Below, piece by piece: positions 49,043 to 63,288 of a stretch of DNA of 64,000 nt (position 1 is its first letter; every line of letters starts with the position of its first letter). Location: contig JAFCIZ010000004.1 of the NCBI GenBank assembly GCA_017871115.1, positions 472,501 to 536,500 of the forward strand, given 5' to 3'. The DNA comes from Cunninghamella blakesleeana. Taxonomy: Eukaryota; Mucoromycota; Mucoromycetes; Mucorales; Cunninghamellaceae. The notes below the pieces were generated by a model, which saw only the letters and a list, made by a program, of their open reading frames with translations, searched no databases and had not been told where the DNA came from. A program made the position numbers and the translations under genes.

Positions 49043-52000
49043 ATGCGGAAAGCTAGTTCAGTTATGAAAAAGACATTCTCACCTAATAATAACAATAATA
49101 ACAATAATAATAATAGTAATAATAACAATAGCGATAGTACAATACCGGTAACGAAACCATCAACATCCACCTCAGTATGTAGTGTTAAAACAGATGTGAC
49201 AACACCAAATAATAGTCAATCTACAGCTCCTTCTGAAAATAATATGGATTCTTTACAGCCAACAACAACTAGTTTATCTGGACCTTCAGTTACTAGTTTA
49301 AATGAAGATGCAATAACTCCATCCATTTCAACTTTTACCCTTAATAATACCAATAAAGAAGATAGACCTGAAAAACTTAAAAAGAAAGCAAAACACTTCT
49401 TGGATGAAAAACAAAAAACAAAAACACGATTACAAAGTTTATGGAGCTTTATTGGTAAAATAAAAAAAAAAAAGAGTAAAAAAGTAATAAAAATAAAAAT
49501 AAAAATAATTGGTATACATTACATATCTTACTTTTATAAATTCTAACCTATATATCATATTAGATGCTACGAATACATTTGATCAGTCAAGGTTTTTCCA
49601 AGAAAATGCTGAACAAGTCTTCCATGTCATTTATGAATCTTGCATGCACCAAATTGAAAAAATTAAACGTAGGTTCTTATTTTTATTATTATATCTATTA
49701 CTATTATTTTTTAAAAGAAAAATTGAATATGTAATAATTTATTCAAATGTATATATAAATAGAACGACATGAAAGACCTCAAAACTGGAATTCAAAAGAA
49801 TTGGTATCACTACAAAAAACTTTATTTTTACTTCGAAAACTATTCCTCTTTATACCAGAATTGATGAGAAACGGTTGGCAACGCAAAAACATAGGTAAAG
49901 ATTAAAATCAAACGTAATAATATTAATAATAATAATAAATAAGAGTGATCCATTAAAAATGAACGATTATTAAATTATATTTTCTAATATTATTATTATT
50001 ATTATTGTTGTTATTGTTGTTGTTTTATAGCGAAAATTTTAACATATATTCTTGATCATGGAAACCATATTCGTTTACGGTCACTTGGATTTCAATTACT
50101 ATTATTATGGTTGAATGATCAAGTTGTGGAATATCCTGAATGTATTAATTTATTTTCTAATGCTATTCCCTTGGACCTTTTTATTATGGATGAAATTTGT
50201 ACAACACCATCATCAGTAAATACAAATATGGAAATGGACACAAATAGTAGTGGGCATACTTCAACATTGTCACATTCTGATGAAAAGGATTCACACCATC
50301 ATAAACTTCACTCATCTTCTCATAGCACAGGGTTACAATTTGTTAAAAAATTAAGTGAAAGAAACCCTGAAAAAATACAAGGCTTAGGATTGGTTAGAAA
50401 TGATCATATTAAAAACTCTTCAATATATTTAAAACAAAATATTATTTTAGGTAAATATATATATATATATATATATCAATAGAAATGGAAATAACGAAAT
50501 GTATGTATACACTAAATAATAACATTATTATTATTGTAATTTTTATTATTTTTATGATAGGTGATGAAAGCCCACCGTTATATCCGAGTTCAACTATACC
50601 AACTTTTAATGATTCAGTTGTATTATTAAATATACTCATTACAAATTTGGTTCGTTTAGCGTATGTGGCTTCGGGTTCTCCTCCACCTCCTGATAACTAT
50701 GATTATCCTGATCAATATGAAGCTGATGATGGCATTGCAACAGGTGTTGGTATTGATGCTGCTACAGCGAGCGCAAAATTTCTATTTAAAATATTTAAAA
50801 CTTATTATCTCACAAAGTTCGTCCCATTTGTATCGACTGTTTTAAAGGAGGGATCAAAAGATCAATCTACAGAAAACCGTAATTATCATTATTAAACATA
50901 TAGATGTATCAAAAAAAGCCATTTAGCTCATTATTATTATTATTTTTATTTTTTTTAAAAAACAAAATATAATGCATATTTACCATAGTGGTTGGATTTC
51001 CTTTATGCCCTCCTAGTATATTACGAACTATATTAAGATTTTTAATTGGATTTTGTCTTGACAACACACACAATAACCATTCACATCATCAAAATATTCC
51101 TTCACAATTTACATCTTCACCTGCAACTCCTATTTTAAAATCTATTGTATTATCATCACATGAAACTCGTGAAATGCTTCATGAAATACTTCGACAATGT
51201 ATGATCTTACCTATTACAAATCCAAATTATCGCGATATAACTCGTGGAGCAATACATATACTTGGTGTATGGATGCTTGGAAATGAAGATGAACGTCCAT
51301 CCTTTTTAAGACGAACCAACAGTACACCTGCAAGTGCATCTACTATCATTACAAGTGGAAGTCACAGCGTTCATAATATGAATAGTGCAAATGATATTAT
51401 TCGTTCAAATAGTTTTGCAACTCTATCGACGCCAAGACATCTATTACAAAATGATACACCACCGCCTTCAACAATAGCTACAGATAATAATAATAATAAT
51501 AACAATAATAATATGACTTTTATATCCTCACCAGCTCTTCAATTTTCAACTTCGGGATTAGCTACAATGGAAAATCATGATTATGTTGAAGCGAATGTAT
51601 TTTTAAGACGATATTTTTTAATGATCAAGTTAATTTTCGAAAATGATAATGGTAATAATAAAGACAGTAAAGACAGTAAAGACAGTAATACTATGGAATC
51701 AGCTACAAAAAATTTTTCTTCTGATGCTGATTGGGAAAGTGCAGTAGCCTTATATAAGGACGCTATTAATGTCTATCGCGCAATAACTGTTACTCGTGGT
51801 GGAATTGAAATGGAATGTGAAAGCTGGTAATATGTTTTTTATTTTTATTTTACTTTATTAAAAAAAGATAATCTCGCAAATATTAACATTTCCAATCCTT
51901 ATTATTTAATTTTCTGTAATTAGGGAAACATTATTGCAATGCCTTTTAGATATACAAGATTGGATGATGCTTGCTCCTGATACTTCAAGTCAAATCCCTG

Positions 52001-55000
52001 TTACTTCATTAGCTGACGACTTTGTTGAATATCTTTATGAAGTAAAAAATAAAAATAAAAAATAAAAAATATACTATATAAGCTTATTTTAAGAGTTCTA
52101 ATTAAATGCTACATATTATATATATTTAATAGACTATGCTTTATGCATATGCAAGAGCTAGAATTGCACATGTTAGTTATTGGAAAGAATTAAAAAAACG
52201 TCTAGTTTCAACTATGCAATGGTATCAAGTATTAGAGCAATGGGTTAAGATAATGCATCGACTAACTAGGACACTCTCATCAAAGCTATATAAAGTAGAT
52301 TATGAATCTTACCGCCTACCCGGACTTTCTTCATTTGATAAACCGGGCACTGTTCAAAACCGATTATCAGCACATTTTTCTGGAGGTAATAGTGGTGGTG
52401 GTAATACTAATAATGGCCGAAAACCAAGAACTCGACATTTAAGTATTCAAGATGAACAACGCGGTAACAATGTGAGAGCAGCAAGACCAACGTCAGGTGC
52501 TGGCACTGGTGGATATAGTGAAGGGCATTTTAATGATTTAGTATCAGCATCATCTATTGGACAGCATGAATACCCAGATAAAGTTATAGTGGATCTTAGT
52601 GAAGGATTCCCATTACCACCAGGTATTGAAATACCAACAACTACTGTTTCGACCTCTTATGCTTCAACAAAATCATCTCATCGAGATGTAAATGCTGCTA
52701 CTTCCTTCTTTGAAAAAGCAAAATGTAGTGATAGAAGATCAGGCGGTATGGGTATACAACAACAGCAACAATCATCACTAGCAGCTGAGTCTATAGAAGA
52801 AGATAAACCAATGGTATCTACTATATCAGGTAGCCATAGTACTAGTCGTAAATTTGGTATTAAAAACATAATTCCTTCATCGTCCTTTTCATCCAGCTAT
52901 AATTTATCGTCCTCATCTAACAATAATAATCATATACATGGAAATAGTAACAATAACAATCTTCATGGAAATGAAAAGAGCGGAATAATAGAAGAGAATA
53001 ACAATAATAGCAATAGTAATAATAATGCGCATATTAATAATGTAAATATACAAAGTGGTAGTGGATCTGTCAGTTCATCAACTGGTTCGAGAAGAGGAAA
53101 ACGGGCAGTTAGCATTCATCAATTTGATACTCTCTTTCAAGAATCTGGTAGTAAACTCTTAAATTTTGTTCATCAAACTACATCGGCATCTATTGGATCA
53201 CCTTCCTCTTTTACAACTACAGCAACAGGAACTACTATTCATCAAGGAAATGCTACCGCTGCTTCTTCCATCAATGGAGGCGTTGGTGGTGGAGAAAGTA
53301 TTTATTCTACTACATCTAAATTAACTTCTGGAACTATGTTTGTAAAAGAAGATGATAAAGGAAAAACATTAATTGAATGGGATCGTAAAAGTAATGCAAG
53401 TTCTAACGTTACTATTTCTAGCAAGGTAAGAATTGATAGAGATATATAATCATTATGAAAAGGAAAATGGAAAAAAAGAAGAGAAAGAACATGTGTTATT
53501 AATGTATTGTTATTTATATGCTTATATATATTGTTTTTAATTTATTGAAAAAAAAAAAAAATAGTCCAATCGTACTTCAGCATCCACTATTTTGCCTCCT
53601 GTTGAAACAATTACTATGAAACTGAATCCTGCAAATGTAAATGATCAACTTCCTTCTGATTTAGGCATCTTCCGTAGTACAGAATTTTTAAATCTTCAAA
53701 ATTTAACTTGTGATGGTCTTGGAGCGCTTATATTATGGAAAAATATGCTCTGTACTATTGGGAATATAAATATGATTCAGGTAATAAATTCCAACGATAA
53801 TATCTATAATAAATTACAATTGTATTTATAAAAATAATCCTAAATATAAAAAATAATATTTTAACACATAATTCGATTTATTATTATTATTTTTTAACTA
53901 AAAATAGTCGACTTTAAATTATACAATAGCTATTAAGTGTATTGTAGATATTTGGGATACACTTGTTTGGGTAATTATATATATATATATATTATGTATA
54001 TAGCATATAACAATTTAATCTATTAAACTAACTTCAATATAATATAGGTTCGAAGTAATCAACCTTATCGTGGTGTACCTTTTCCAGCATTATATGAAAT
54101 TACTCCTTGGTTAATACAAGCTACTGAATTACCTAGGTAATATATTAGGGGATATAGCATTTGTATATGTATATAATATTTATAATACCTAAATATTTTT
54201 ATTCTTTTATACTTTTTTCTTTGTAGTAAATATGATAATGGTCGTGCTTATGCTTTTGGTTCACTCTGTAGATTAGTATGTCGAAAACCTGAAGAACATC
54301 TTCCTGATAGTTTTTATGCTCATTTTTATCGCTGTGTTCTGAAAGTAAAATAATAATAATAATAATGATAATGATAAAAAAAACAACAACAGTAATGGCC
54401 GTAACAATAATTGTAAATATATTATTATTTAATTATTAATTATGTATATGTACCTTTTTTTTTTTATTTTATTAACAGGGTTTAGCATCTGAAAATGATA
54501 TGATAATTCAATCCATTATTCAAAATTCTGAACGAATTTTTGCCTTTTCTTTACCTGGTGTTCATATACTGGTTCCTCCTTTTATACATGCTATTGAAAA
54601 ACAAGTAATTTATATATATATATATATATATATACATTCGCATGTTCATATATATCATTTTTATTAACATTATTACATATTAATTTTATTTTTTTTTTAT
54701 TTTTTATTTTTTATTTTTTATTTTTTATTTTTTTTCCATTTATTACGATAGCTTTTAGATGGTGACACGCTTAGAAACACTCCAATATCTGTCCAAAAAA
54801 GCTGTATTACTATTCTAGGATCTCTTACATCCACCTCAAACCATTTTTCTGATGTTCAAATAAATCTTAAAGCAGAAGATAACAAAGACAAAATTTTCCA
54901 ATTCTCTGAAGTAAGCTTATCTTTTATTGATTATATACGTTATACAAATGGGCTTGGTTACTGAACATTGTCTTTTTTATTAATATTTTTTATTATTTTT

Positions 55001-55568
55001 TTTAGATAAAAGTTTGGTTAAAAAATTTACTAGTCCGATTAGTTAATGCATGCTCACCTTCTTCACATATAAATGATGGTACCGACGTTCAATGTATGAT
55101 TCTTGGTGCCCTTTGCTCTCTTACTTTAGATGAGTTACTATCGTGCATAGAGTATGTTAAAAAATACATGATAAAGATTCTTGTTTACTAACTTTTGCTC
55201 TATCCATTAATTCTCTCTTTTTTTTAATATATACATATAATTTTAGTTCTCAACGTAGTATTATAGATGAGTGTATATTATCAATGTTAAATCATCTATA
55301 TCAATGCAATATATCTATTATAAACACGGTTACTGACTGTTTAATACTGATTGCACATATATATCGTGAAAGCTTAGATCCTGAAGGGGTAAATATATAT
55401 ATAATGATTTTATAAAGTGATTTAATAATAAGCATTGTAATATCTTTTTTTTAATTTTATATTATTTTTATAAGGCTATTGTTCAAGAAGTATTAACGCG
55501 TATTATTGATGCCTTGAATGAACATTTGAAAATCTTCAAAAATAGCACAAAATGTGGAAGAGGTATAA

Positions 55569-55600
<32 letters not shown>

Positions 55601-57094
55601 GGAACGAAAAAATACATAAATTGAATGAATACTTGCTTTGGTAACGATTAACATTTATTAACCATATTACTATTTAATTTAATTTAAATAGGATTGGTAA
55701 TATCAAAATTATTTAGCTGCTTATTAGAATGGTTAATGACAATTGAACCCGAAATAGTAACAGATACAGAATTATGCCAACTGGTCTTTAATACTATTGA
55801 ATGTGCTATGAATCTTTCTGCGGTAATATAAATATATACTCATACTTATTTATTGTTTATTATTTTATTCATGAAGTTTGTTATTGTTTTATTTTTTATC
55901 ATAATTTTAGGTCGATACTGAGAAAGTAGTGCCTCATTCACCTATAACAAGAAATCCAAGTCGATCTAAAAAGAAAGAACTTCCTTTTAAATTTATATTA
56001 TTAACAGAAAAGCGACCTCCAGTGCACCAAGATTCATCTCAGAGTATATCTGGTTCTGAACACGATGAAAATGAAGATTTTGTTAAAGTAAGTAAATATA
56101 GCTACTAAAATAAAATATTTAAAAGAAAAGCAAATATCAACCTATCTCTTAACTAATTATATTTATTATAGGAAGCGGCAGAGGCAGTGCTGTTTCATTT
56201 ATTACATCATTTCAATAACTTTGCACCTCCCTATGGACCGGCAACAATGCATAGTAATATTTCTGGACCTGGCGTATCAACTACAACGGAAGATAAAAGC
56301 GATACAGAGTATAAACAATTCCAATATTTTTCATTCAATGAGACAACGATTATTGCTTTTCTTGAATTACCTGCAACAGAATCTAACCCAGCTGAAACTA
56401 GAGTGATTGTACGTGATATGACTGGTAAATATGTATGGGATGCACATTTGGTACCGTTTTCTAATGAACAAGACTCTTCTTCACCTACAGCTATTAATAC
56501 AAATCAATCTGAAAACAATAGTCAGAACCGTATAGATCAATTACTAGACGGAAATCATGGTTATTCTTTAAGATCTAATATATCGGTTGTTAAATCTGAT
56601 TTGCATTCTTCTAACCAGCTGTAAGTGATGAATCATATATATATATTATATTTTTGATTTTATTTATTTATGTTTTTATTATTATTATTATATAGTACCG
56701 GGTCTAATAGTAATAGTTATCCATCATCACCTGATACTTTAAATAGTTTACTACAAGAGTAAGTCTATATAATACGATTTTTTTTATTATTAATATAACT
56801 TTTACTACTGTAATACGTATCTAATAACTAATTATTTTTTCATTCCTTTTTTTTATTATTATATAGGATTGGCGATAGCCATCCTGAATGTTTAGCATCT
56901 TCTCCAATAAAAATGGATACATCTTCTTCTTTGACATCTTTACAATTAAGTATGGTTGGTCGACTTGGAGATCAATTGAACGAATATCTTGAAAATGAAA
57001 ATCAGAATAATTTACAAAAAGAATCAGATCCGTAAGTTTATCATATATATACAAATAATTACGTTATTAGCGTATATATATATATATATATATA

Positions 57095-57140
<46 letters not shown>

Positions 57141-58357
57141 GTATTATATTATATAGTCGTTTATGGTATTCCAAACTTAATGTATTAAGGCGTAGAAATG
57201 ATCAACCTTTAAATTCAACAGAAACAACACATTCTATTTTAACAGCTAATTTTTCCTTAAAAAAGGATTTCTCACCTGCTTTTCCTCAAGAAGTTGAAAA
57301 AACAAATGTTCCCTTCCAACAAAGCCGACTTTTAATGAGTCATTTAGGTCTAATTAATTACAATGATTTAAAGGATGGATCTTTCCAATTGTTAAACAAA
57401 ACAACTGCATTATATCGTGATCTACGTGGTTTAGATAGAAAACCTGGGTAAAAATGGACTTTTATTATTATTATTATTATTCTACTAAAATATTGATTAT
57501 AGTCATAGTCATAGCCATTAACTTTATACAATTATATTTTTCATTTATTTATTTGTAGTCGTGAAACAATGAAGATAGGTGTTATTTATGTTGGGCCCGA
57601 ACAAGAAGATGAACAGAGTATATTATGTAATAATCAAGGTAGTCCAGAGTATAATTCCTTTGTAAATAGTTTAGGGTGGGAAATTGATATTGCAACACAT
57701 ACAGCTTATTTAGGCGGATTAGAACGTAACTTAACCAATGGAACAAAAGCAACCTATTATTGTTCATCTACTGTAGAAATGATATTCCACGATGTTACAA
57801 AGATGCCAACCGATGCACATGATCCAAAGCAACTTAAAAAGGTAATTATTGTTACATAATAAAAAAAAAAAAACAGAAACAAATCAATAGTAATAGGCGA
57901 AATGGATGATCGTTAAATTTATACTTTTTTATACATGTATATCATTTATTATTATAATTAGAAACGACATATTGGTAATGATCATGTGCATATAGTATGG
58001 AATGAGCATGATAGAGATTATAGAGCAGGAACCATAGGAGGCGATTTTGGCAATGCACAAATAGTAGTAACGCCATTACCTGATGGCTTATATTCTATTC
58101 AAATTTATCGAGATTCTAAAATACCTTACTTTGGGCCTTTATTTAATGAAATGGTGGTATCGAAAGCAACGTTAGGATCCTTAGTACGAGCAACAGCTAT
58201 AGGTGCTTTTCGATCTTGTGTACATACAAATACTTCTTCTTTTCATAGATCTGTATTTACTCATAGAGCAAGAGATATTAAAACAATTACTCATAGGCAT
58301 AAAGTTTCAACTTGGTCTTATGAAAAATTCATGGAACAAATGTTTTTATGCCAATGA
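49043..58357 (+). CDS. RalGAP-alpha/tuberin-like Rap/Ran-GAP-domain protein
   Basis: Twenty-five exons, beginning 49043-49454, 49564-49668, 49763-49894, 50031-50450, 50561-50878, 50989-51826, 51924-52041, 52133-53425 and 53565-53780, and ending 56172-56620, 56696-56758, 56867-57031, 57157-57447, 57559-57841 and 57962-58357, sum to about 2245 residues. The N-terminus has KHFLDEKQKTKTRLQSLWSF and DQSRFFQENAEQVFHVIYES, as in RalGAP-alpha. A long helical-repeat region follows, interrupted by Ser/Asn-rich stretches in exons 6 and 8. The C-terminal GAP domain has MKIGVIYVGPEQEDEQSIL, SLGWEIDIATHTAYLGGL, and KKRHIGNDHVHIVWNEHD with the Asn thumb at about 2120. It should stimulate GTP hydrolysis on a Ral/Rheb-like GTPase; RalGAP needs a beta subunit, not seen here. 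Start is the first Met of the first exon. TSC2 itself is less likely given the N-terminus. Confidence 0.92.
53781..56171 (+). other. Middle exon cluster of the RalGAP-alpha-like gene (exons 10-19)
   Basis: Ten short exons lie at 53908-53970, 54048-54136, 54227-54344, 54479-54604, 54752-54910, 55006-55151, 55247-55388, 55475-55562, 55692-55822 and 55911-56087. Each was chosen by a GT donor, AG acceptor and an open phase. The encoded segments are helical-repeat-like, for example TLNYTIAIKCIVDIWDTLVW, GRAYAFGSLCRLVCRKPEEH, SVQKSCITILGSLTS and QCMILGALCSLTLDELLSCI. This part has no long open frame and is easy to miss. Confidence 0.85.
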
Positions 58358-58424
58358 TTTTATTTTTTAATATTAAAAAAAGTTTTACTTTATCATTTAT
58401 TTTTATTTTAATCATTATTACCAT

Positions 58425-58500
58425 ATTATTATTATTATTATTTTATTATTATTATTATTACTACTACTATTATTATTATTATTATTATTATTACTATTTT
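58425..58500 (+). repeat. Imperfect (ATT)n array
   Basis: ATT units with ACT and TTT interruptions, just after the RalGAP stop. Confidence 0.8.
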
Positions 58501-58620
58501 TATAATTATATACATATATATATGTATATATATATGTTAATTTATTTATTATTATTTTTTTACTATTTTATATCTTTTTTTTAATATATACTCTGTTACC
58601 CAATTATAGTACTCATATAG

Positions 58621-58623
<3 letters not shown>

Positions 58624-58700
<77 letters not shown>
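58624..58700 (+). repeat. Long (ATT)n microsatellite
   Basis: About 25 uninterrupted ATT units, the longest triplet array in the window. Confidence 0.9.
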
Positions 58701-59096
58701 TACTTCAAAATAGTATTTAATAAAAAAATAAATTAGTTAAACAGCTATTATTTATTCAAGTAATTTCATTTTATTAACAGAAATATATTATAGTAATGAA
58801 TAAGTTTATTGAACCAGTGGCCTTTTTAAAACTAGCAATAGCTTTTACATAGCCCTTTTACATTTTATGAAATTAGATGAAAATAAAAAAATCGGTTAAA
58901 TTAAATTCCGATTAATTTCAATTTTTTTTGTGTCGGCGATCCTCTTTTTTTAAAAAAAATAAACTTCAGTTCTTTTTATTATTTCTTCTTCTTTCGCTTT
59001 TAATTTATTTTAAACGTTATAAGTAATCCTACACTCCTTTCCTTTATTTATTATACATATATATATTCATAAGTATATATATATAATAAATACACT

Positions 59097-59444
59097 ATGT
59101 TTCGTATTATTCCACAGCAGTCTACTATACGTTCCTTAAAATATTTATCCTGTCCCTCTTCTAAATATATATCCACCTTAAAAACACCAAAGTATACATA
59201 TGGAAACTATCACCGTACCTATCAGCCTTTACAACATAATCATTTATCAAAAAGATTATTTTCATCAAGCCCTTTAAAATTATCACAACAAGAAGAAAAA
59301 AAAATTATACAAACCATTGCTGAAAATAATAAAGTACCTACTACTAAAAAAACAGGGGAATGGAAAGATTTCAAAAGATTAGTTTCTTTAGCAAAACCCG
59401 AAGCAAAAAGCATATCAGGTAACTTATATATTTATATATATTTA

Positions 59445-59479
<35 letters not shown>

Positions 59480-60697
59480 AAACACATAAAATTGTGTATA
59501 ACAGAAAAATTTAAATAACTATTATGATATATATATTATTATTATCTATTATACTTTTAGGTGCCATTGGACTTTTACTTATATCTTCAGCAATAACTAT
59601 GTCAGTACCTTTTTCCATGGGGAAAATCATTGATATTATGACACATCCTGAGAAAGCCAGTGAAGTAGCCTTTGGGTTAACTTTTCCTGAATTTTTTGGC
59701 GCTTTAACCTTGGTCTTTACAATTGGGGCAACAGCTAATATGGGTCGAGTCATTCTTTTTCGGCTATCTGGGGAAAGAATCATTCAAAGATTACGTAATA
59801 ATTTATTTAAAAATATAATTCATCAAGAAATTGCCTTCTTCGACCGTAACCGTACTGGGGATTTGATTTCAAGATTGTCTTCTGATTCTGCAATTGTTGG
59901 TAAAAGTGTTACAAATAATGTTAGTGATGGTTTAAGGTAAATTTATATATAAACGTATGTTTTCTATATATACATGGGATAGAATAAATACATATTTATA
60001 ATCATTATTATATATATATATTATCTTTATTAAAAATAAAATAGATCAATAGCTATGGCTGCTGTAGGTTCTTCTATGATGCTCTATGTTAGGTATGTAT
60101 AAATATTTACATTAAAAAATTATATTCATAAAAAAAAAAGGGAATCATGTGAAATTAAACTTTATTTTATTTTAATTTTCTATAGCCCTAAACTTACAGG
60201 TATTATGATGGTTGTTGTTCCACCCGTAGCTATATTTGGTATTGTTTATGGTAGATATGTCAAATCGCTATCCAAAAAGACTCAAGTAGCCATTGGAGAA
60301 ATTACAAAAGTAGCAGAAGAAAAAATCAGTGCCATTCGGACTGTTCAAGCTTTTGCCAAAGAAAATAAAGAATCGAATAATTATGGATTAAAAGTCAGGG
60401 ATTTATATGAACTCGCTAGAAAGGAAGCATTAGCCTCAGGTGCCTTCTTTGGTGGTGCTGGCCTTAGTGGTAACTTGGCTATTCTTGCTGTTTTATGGTA
60501 TGGTGGTTCTTTAGTAATGGAAAATGCCATTACCATTGGTGAATTAACTTCTTTTATGCTTTATACAGCTTATGTTGGCTCTTCCTTGGGTGGATTGACA
60601 TCTTTTTATTCTGAAATTATGAAAGGAATGGGTGCTGCTGAACGCTTATTTGAATTATTAGATAGAAAAAGCCATATTGATATTAATAGTAAGTTAT

Positions 60698-60728
<31 letters not shown>

Positions 60729-61765
60729 ATAATGATCAATGAAAAATGCGAAAGGAGAAAACGCTATATATATTGATATATTTTTATATCCCTATATTTA
60801 TATTATATTATATTAGGTGGAAAAATATTAGATAAAGTTGTTGGAAAAATCACTTTTGATCAGGTTTCATTTGTATATCCAACAAGAGATCAAAATCCTA
60901 TTTTTAAAAATTTATCCTTATCAGTTGAGCCAGGGACTAAGATTGCAGTAGTAGGATCATCTGGATCAGGAAAAAGTACATTAGGCTCATTATTATTAAG
61001 ATATTATGATCCAGATCATGGGAATATATATGTAGATGGTACCAACCTTAAAGATCTTAATTTACATTGGTGGCGTGAACAAGTTGGTGTAGTATCCCAA
61101 GAGCCTATTTTATTCCAAGGTACCATAGCAGAAAATATTGCTTATGGATGTGAGCATGCAACTATTGATCAAATTAAAGAAGCTGCCACTCGTGCTAATT
61201 GTGCTCAATTTATTGAATCTTTCCAAGACAAATATGATACCATTGTCGGCGAACGCTCTACCTCTCTTTCTGGTGGACAAAAACAAAGAATTGCTATTGC
61301 ACGGGCCCTTCTTAAAAATCCAAAGGTAAAAATAAATATAAAATATAAAATAATGAGGTTTTTTGTTTTTTTTTTTTTAATATATATTTTATTTTATTAT
61401 TTTTATATTAGATACTTATTTTAGATGAAGCTACAAGTGCTTTAGGTAATATTAATATATATCATTTTAATTTATGCTTATATCATTTCTAAACATTATC
61501 AATATTTTATTTTATTTTGCTTTTCATCATTTTTTTAATAGATTCTGAAAGTGAAGGACTAGTTCAAGGTGCACTTGACTATTTAATGCAAGGCAAACAA
61601 GTTTTTATCATTGCACACAAACTAAGTACTATTCGATCAGCTGATTATGTAGCATGTATTAATGATGGTCATATTGCAGAATTGGGAACCTATAATGATC
61701 TTTTAAATATTGAAAATGGTGTATTCCGAAGATTGGTAGAATTACAATCTCAAAAACCTTTATAA
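59097..61765 (+). CDS. MDL1: Mitochondrial half-size ABC transporter, Mdl1/ABCB10 type
   Basis: Seven exons (59097-59418, 59561-59936, 60045-60092, 60186-60688, 60817-61325, 61412-61445, 61542-61765) give about 671 residues. An Arg/Ser/Thr/Lys-rich presequence of about 65 residues (MFRIIPQQSTIRSLKYLS) suggests the mitochondrial inner membrane. Transmembrane blocks include GLLLISSAITMSVPFSMGKI and the coupling region EIAFFDRNRTGDLISRLSSD. The nucleotide-binding domain has Walker A GSSGSGKST (463-471), Q-loop Gln511, signature LSGGQ (567-571), Walker B ILILDE (587-592) and the switch His623 in IIAHKLST. All catalytic residues are intact. Yeast Mdl1 exports peptides from the matrix, and ABCB10 is linked to haem formation and redox balance. 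Yeast Mdl2 is a close alternative. The usual Arg after the switch His is Lys. Exon 6 is only 34 nt. Confidence 0.93.
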
Positions 61766-63288
61766 AAAATAATAGATTTATATATTATTACATTCTTCTT
61801 TACATAATTAATTTAGATTCCTTTATATTACATTTCTTTTTATTTTTATCTTTCTCTTCTTCAATGTATTTATTTGTTTTATTATATAGTTATTTTCTAA
61901 TTTATTATTATTATTATTATTATTATTTCCACCCCTATCTCTTCTTTTTCAGCTTCTCTACAAGTTCCAAGTTAAAATGTAAAAAAATTTCTCAATCATT
62001 TCTTTTTTTTCCTAAATAGATAAATTCACATATTTAACAATATTTTTACTTGTTCCTATTTTTTAATTTTATGGGAAAAAAAAAAAAAAAAAAGAAAGCT
62101 TATTCTAGAAAAAAAAATTAAAGAAATGGATGAATAGATTAAAGTAAATCATCATTTATTTTTCTGCAAATTGTACCCCACAAAATGTCATGAGATTGAA
62201 TTTTATTGCTCCAGATAAGATGATATCACTTGATGAATTGAATAGATAAATATAGATCTATTGATGCTTTATAATGAAAGATGGCATAAATACATGTCAT
62301 TTTTTTTTCTTTATAAAAAGAATAAAATTATTGTTATGATCATCATCATCTTTTACGATAAATATTTAGTACATAGTTTCCATGATTATTTTCTTGTATT
62401 TTTATTTGTTCTTATTATGAGCTTAAATGTAATAATAACCAACTATTAAAAATAATAGAAATTTAGTTATATCTATCTAACTATTTAAAATAACCAGCTT
62501 TTTGATTTTGATTTTAATTTTGATTTTTTTTTTTTTTTCGGTAATAATAGCAAATTATTTTAATACTCACTGGGAAAAAAGTTGACGGTTTAAAAAAAAA
62601 AATTATAGTGTGGTTGTTTCCTAAACAAGGAAGTGCAAGAGATAAAATCTAAGGAGTCGATCATGTCACCTTCTTAAAAAATATAGTACCTGTTTTTCTT
62701 TCTTTCTTTCTTTTTTTTCCTTTTATCTATTTACTTTCAAATGTTGTCACTATCCGAAAATTTTTTTATGTCAACTAAGAAAAAAAAGATAAATAAAAGA
62801 TGGGTTTCGAATATATTTTTTATTTTAATGATCAAAAAATATAGTTTTTTAAATATAAAACGATTCTTAAATTACTTATTTTATATATATAGTCGATTAA
62901 AAATGAAGTATATTCATAATGAATTGACAAAAATTTTTATTAAATAAAAAAAATTTTCTATTCATATATTTATACGATGATAAAAAAAAAATTAATAGAG
63001 CATGTGATAAATTTTTCCGGGGGAAGTAACGGGGGAAAAAAAAAACTTATGCAATCCAAAAAAGAAAAATTTTCAAAAAATTTTTATATATAAAGGTGGT
63101 TCATATTCGATAGTTTCCCTATTATTAATATCATCATCATCAATTAGCATTTAAAATTTGATAAAGTTCATATTTTTAATTTCTTCTTCTTTCTTCCTTT
63201 TTACTTTTTTTTTTTTAATTTTTAATTTCTATACACATTTTGTACTTATAATAATTTCATATATATATTTAATAATTATAATATAATA
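61766..63288. other. 1.5-kb intergenic gap upstream of the ZIP gene
   Basis: Contains poly-A/T runs, a G-rich patch GGGGGAAGTAACGGGGG at about 63019-63035, and ATCATCATC repeats near 62340 and 63130. Frames at 62261-62449 and 62741-62947 are low-complexity. No gene is supported. Confidence 0.5.

Larger units (their letters stand above)
58358..59096. other. Intergenic with long (ATT)n arrays
   Basis: Between the RalGAP stop and the ABC gene start. Two ATT-type arrays dominate (about 58425-58500 and 58624-58700). The second half is T-rich. No gene is seen; the frame through the arrays encodes only Tyr/Leu repeats. Confidence 0.65.

Noticed and set aside
58348..58584. Frame with a long Tyr run
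   Set aside because: It is an ATT microsatellite read in one frame.
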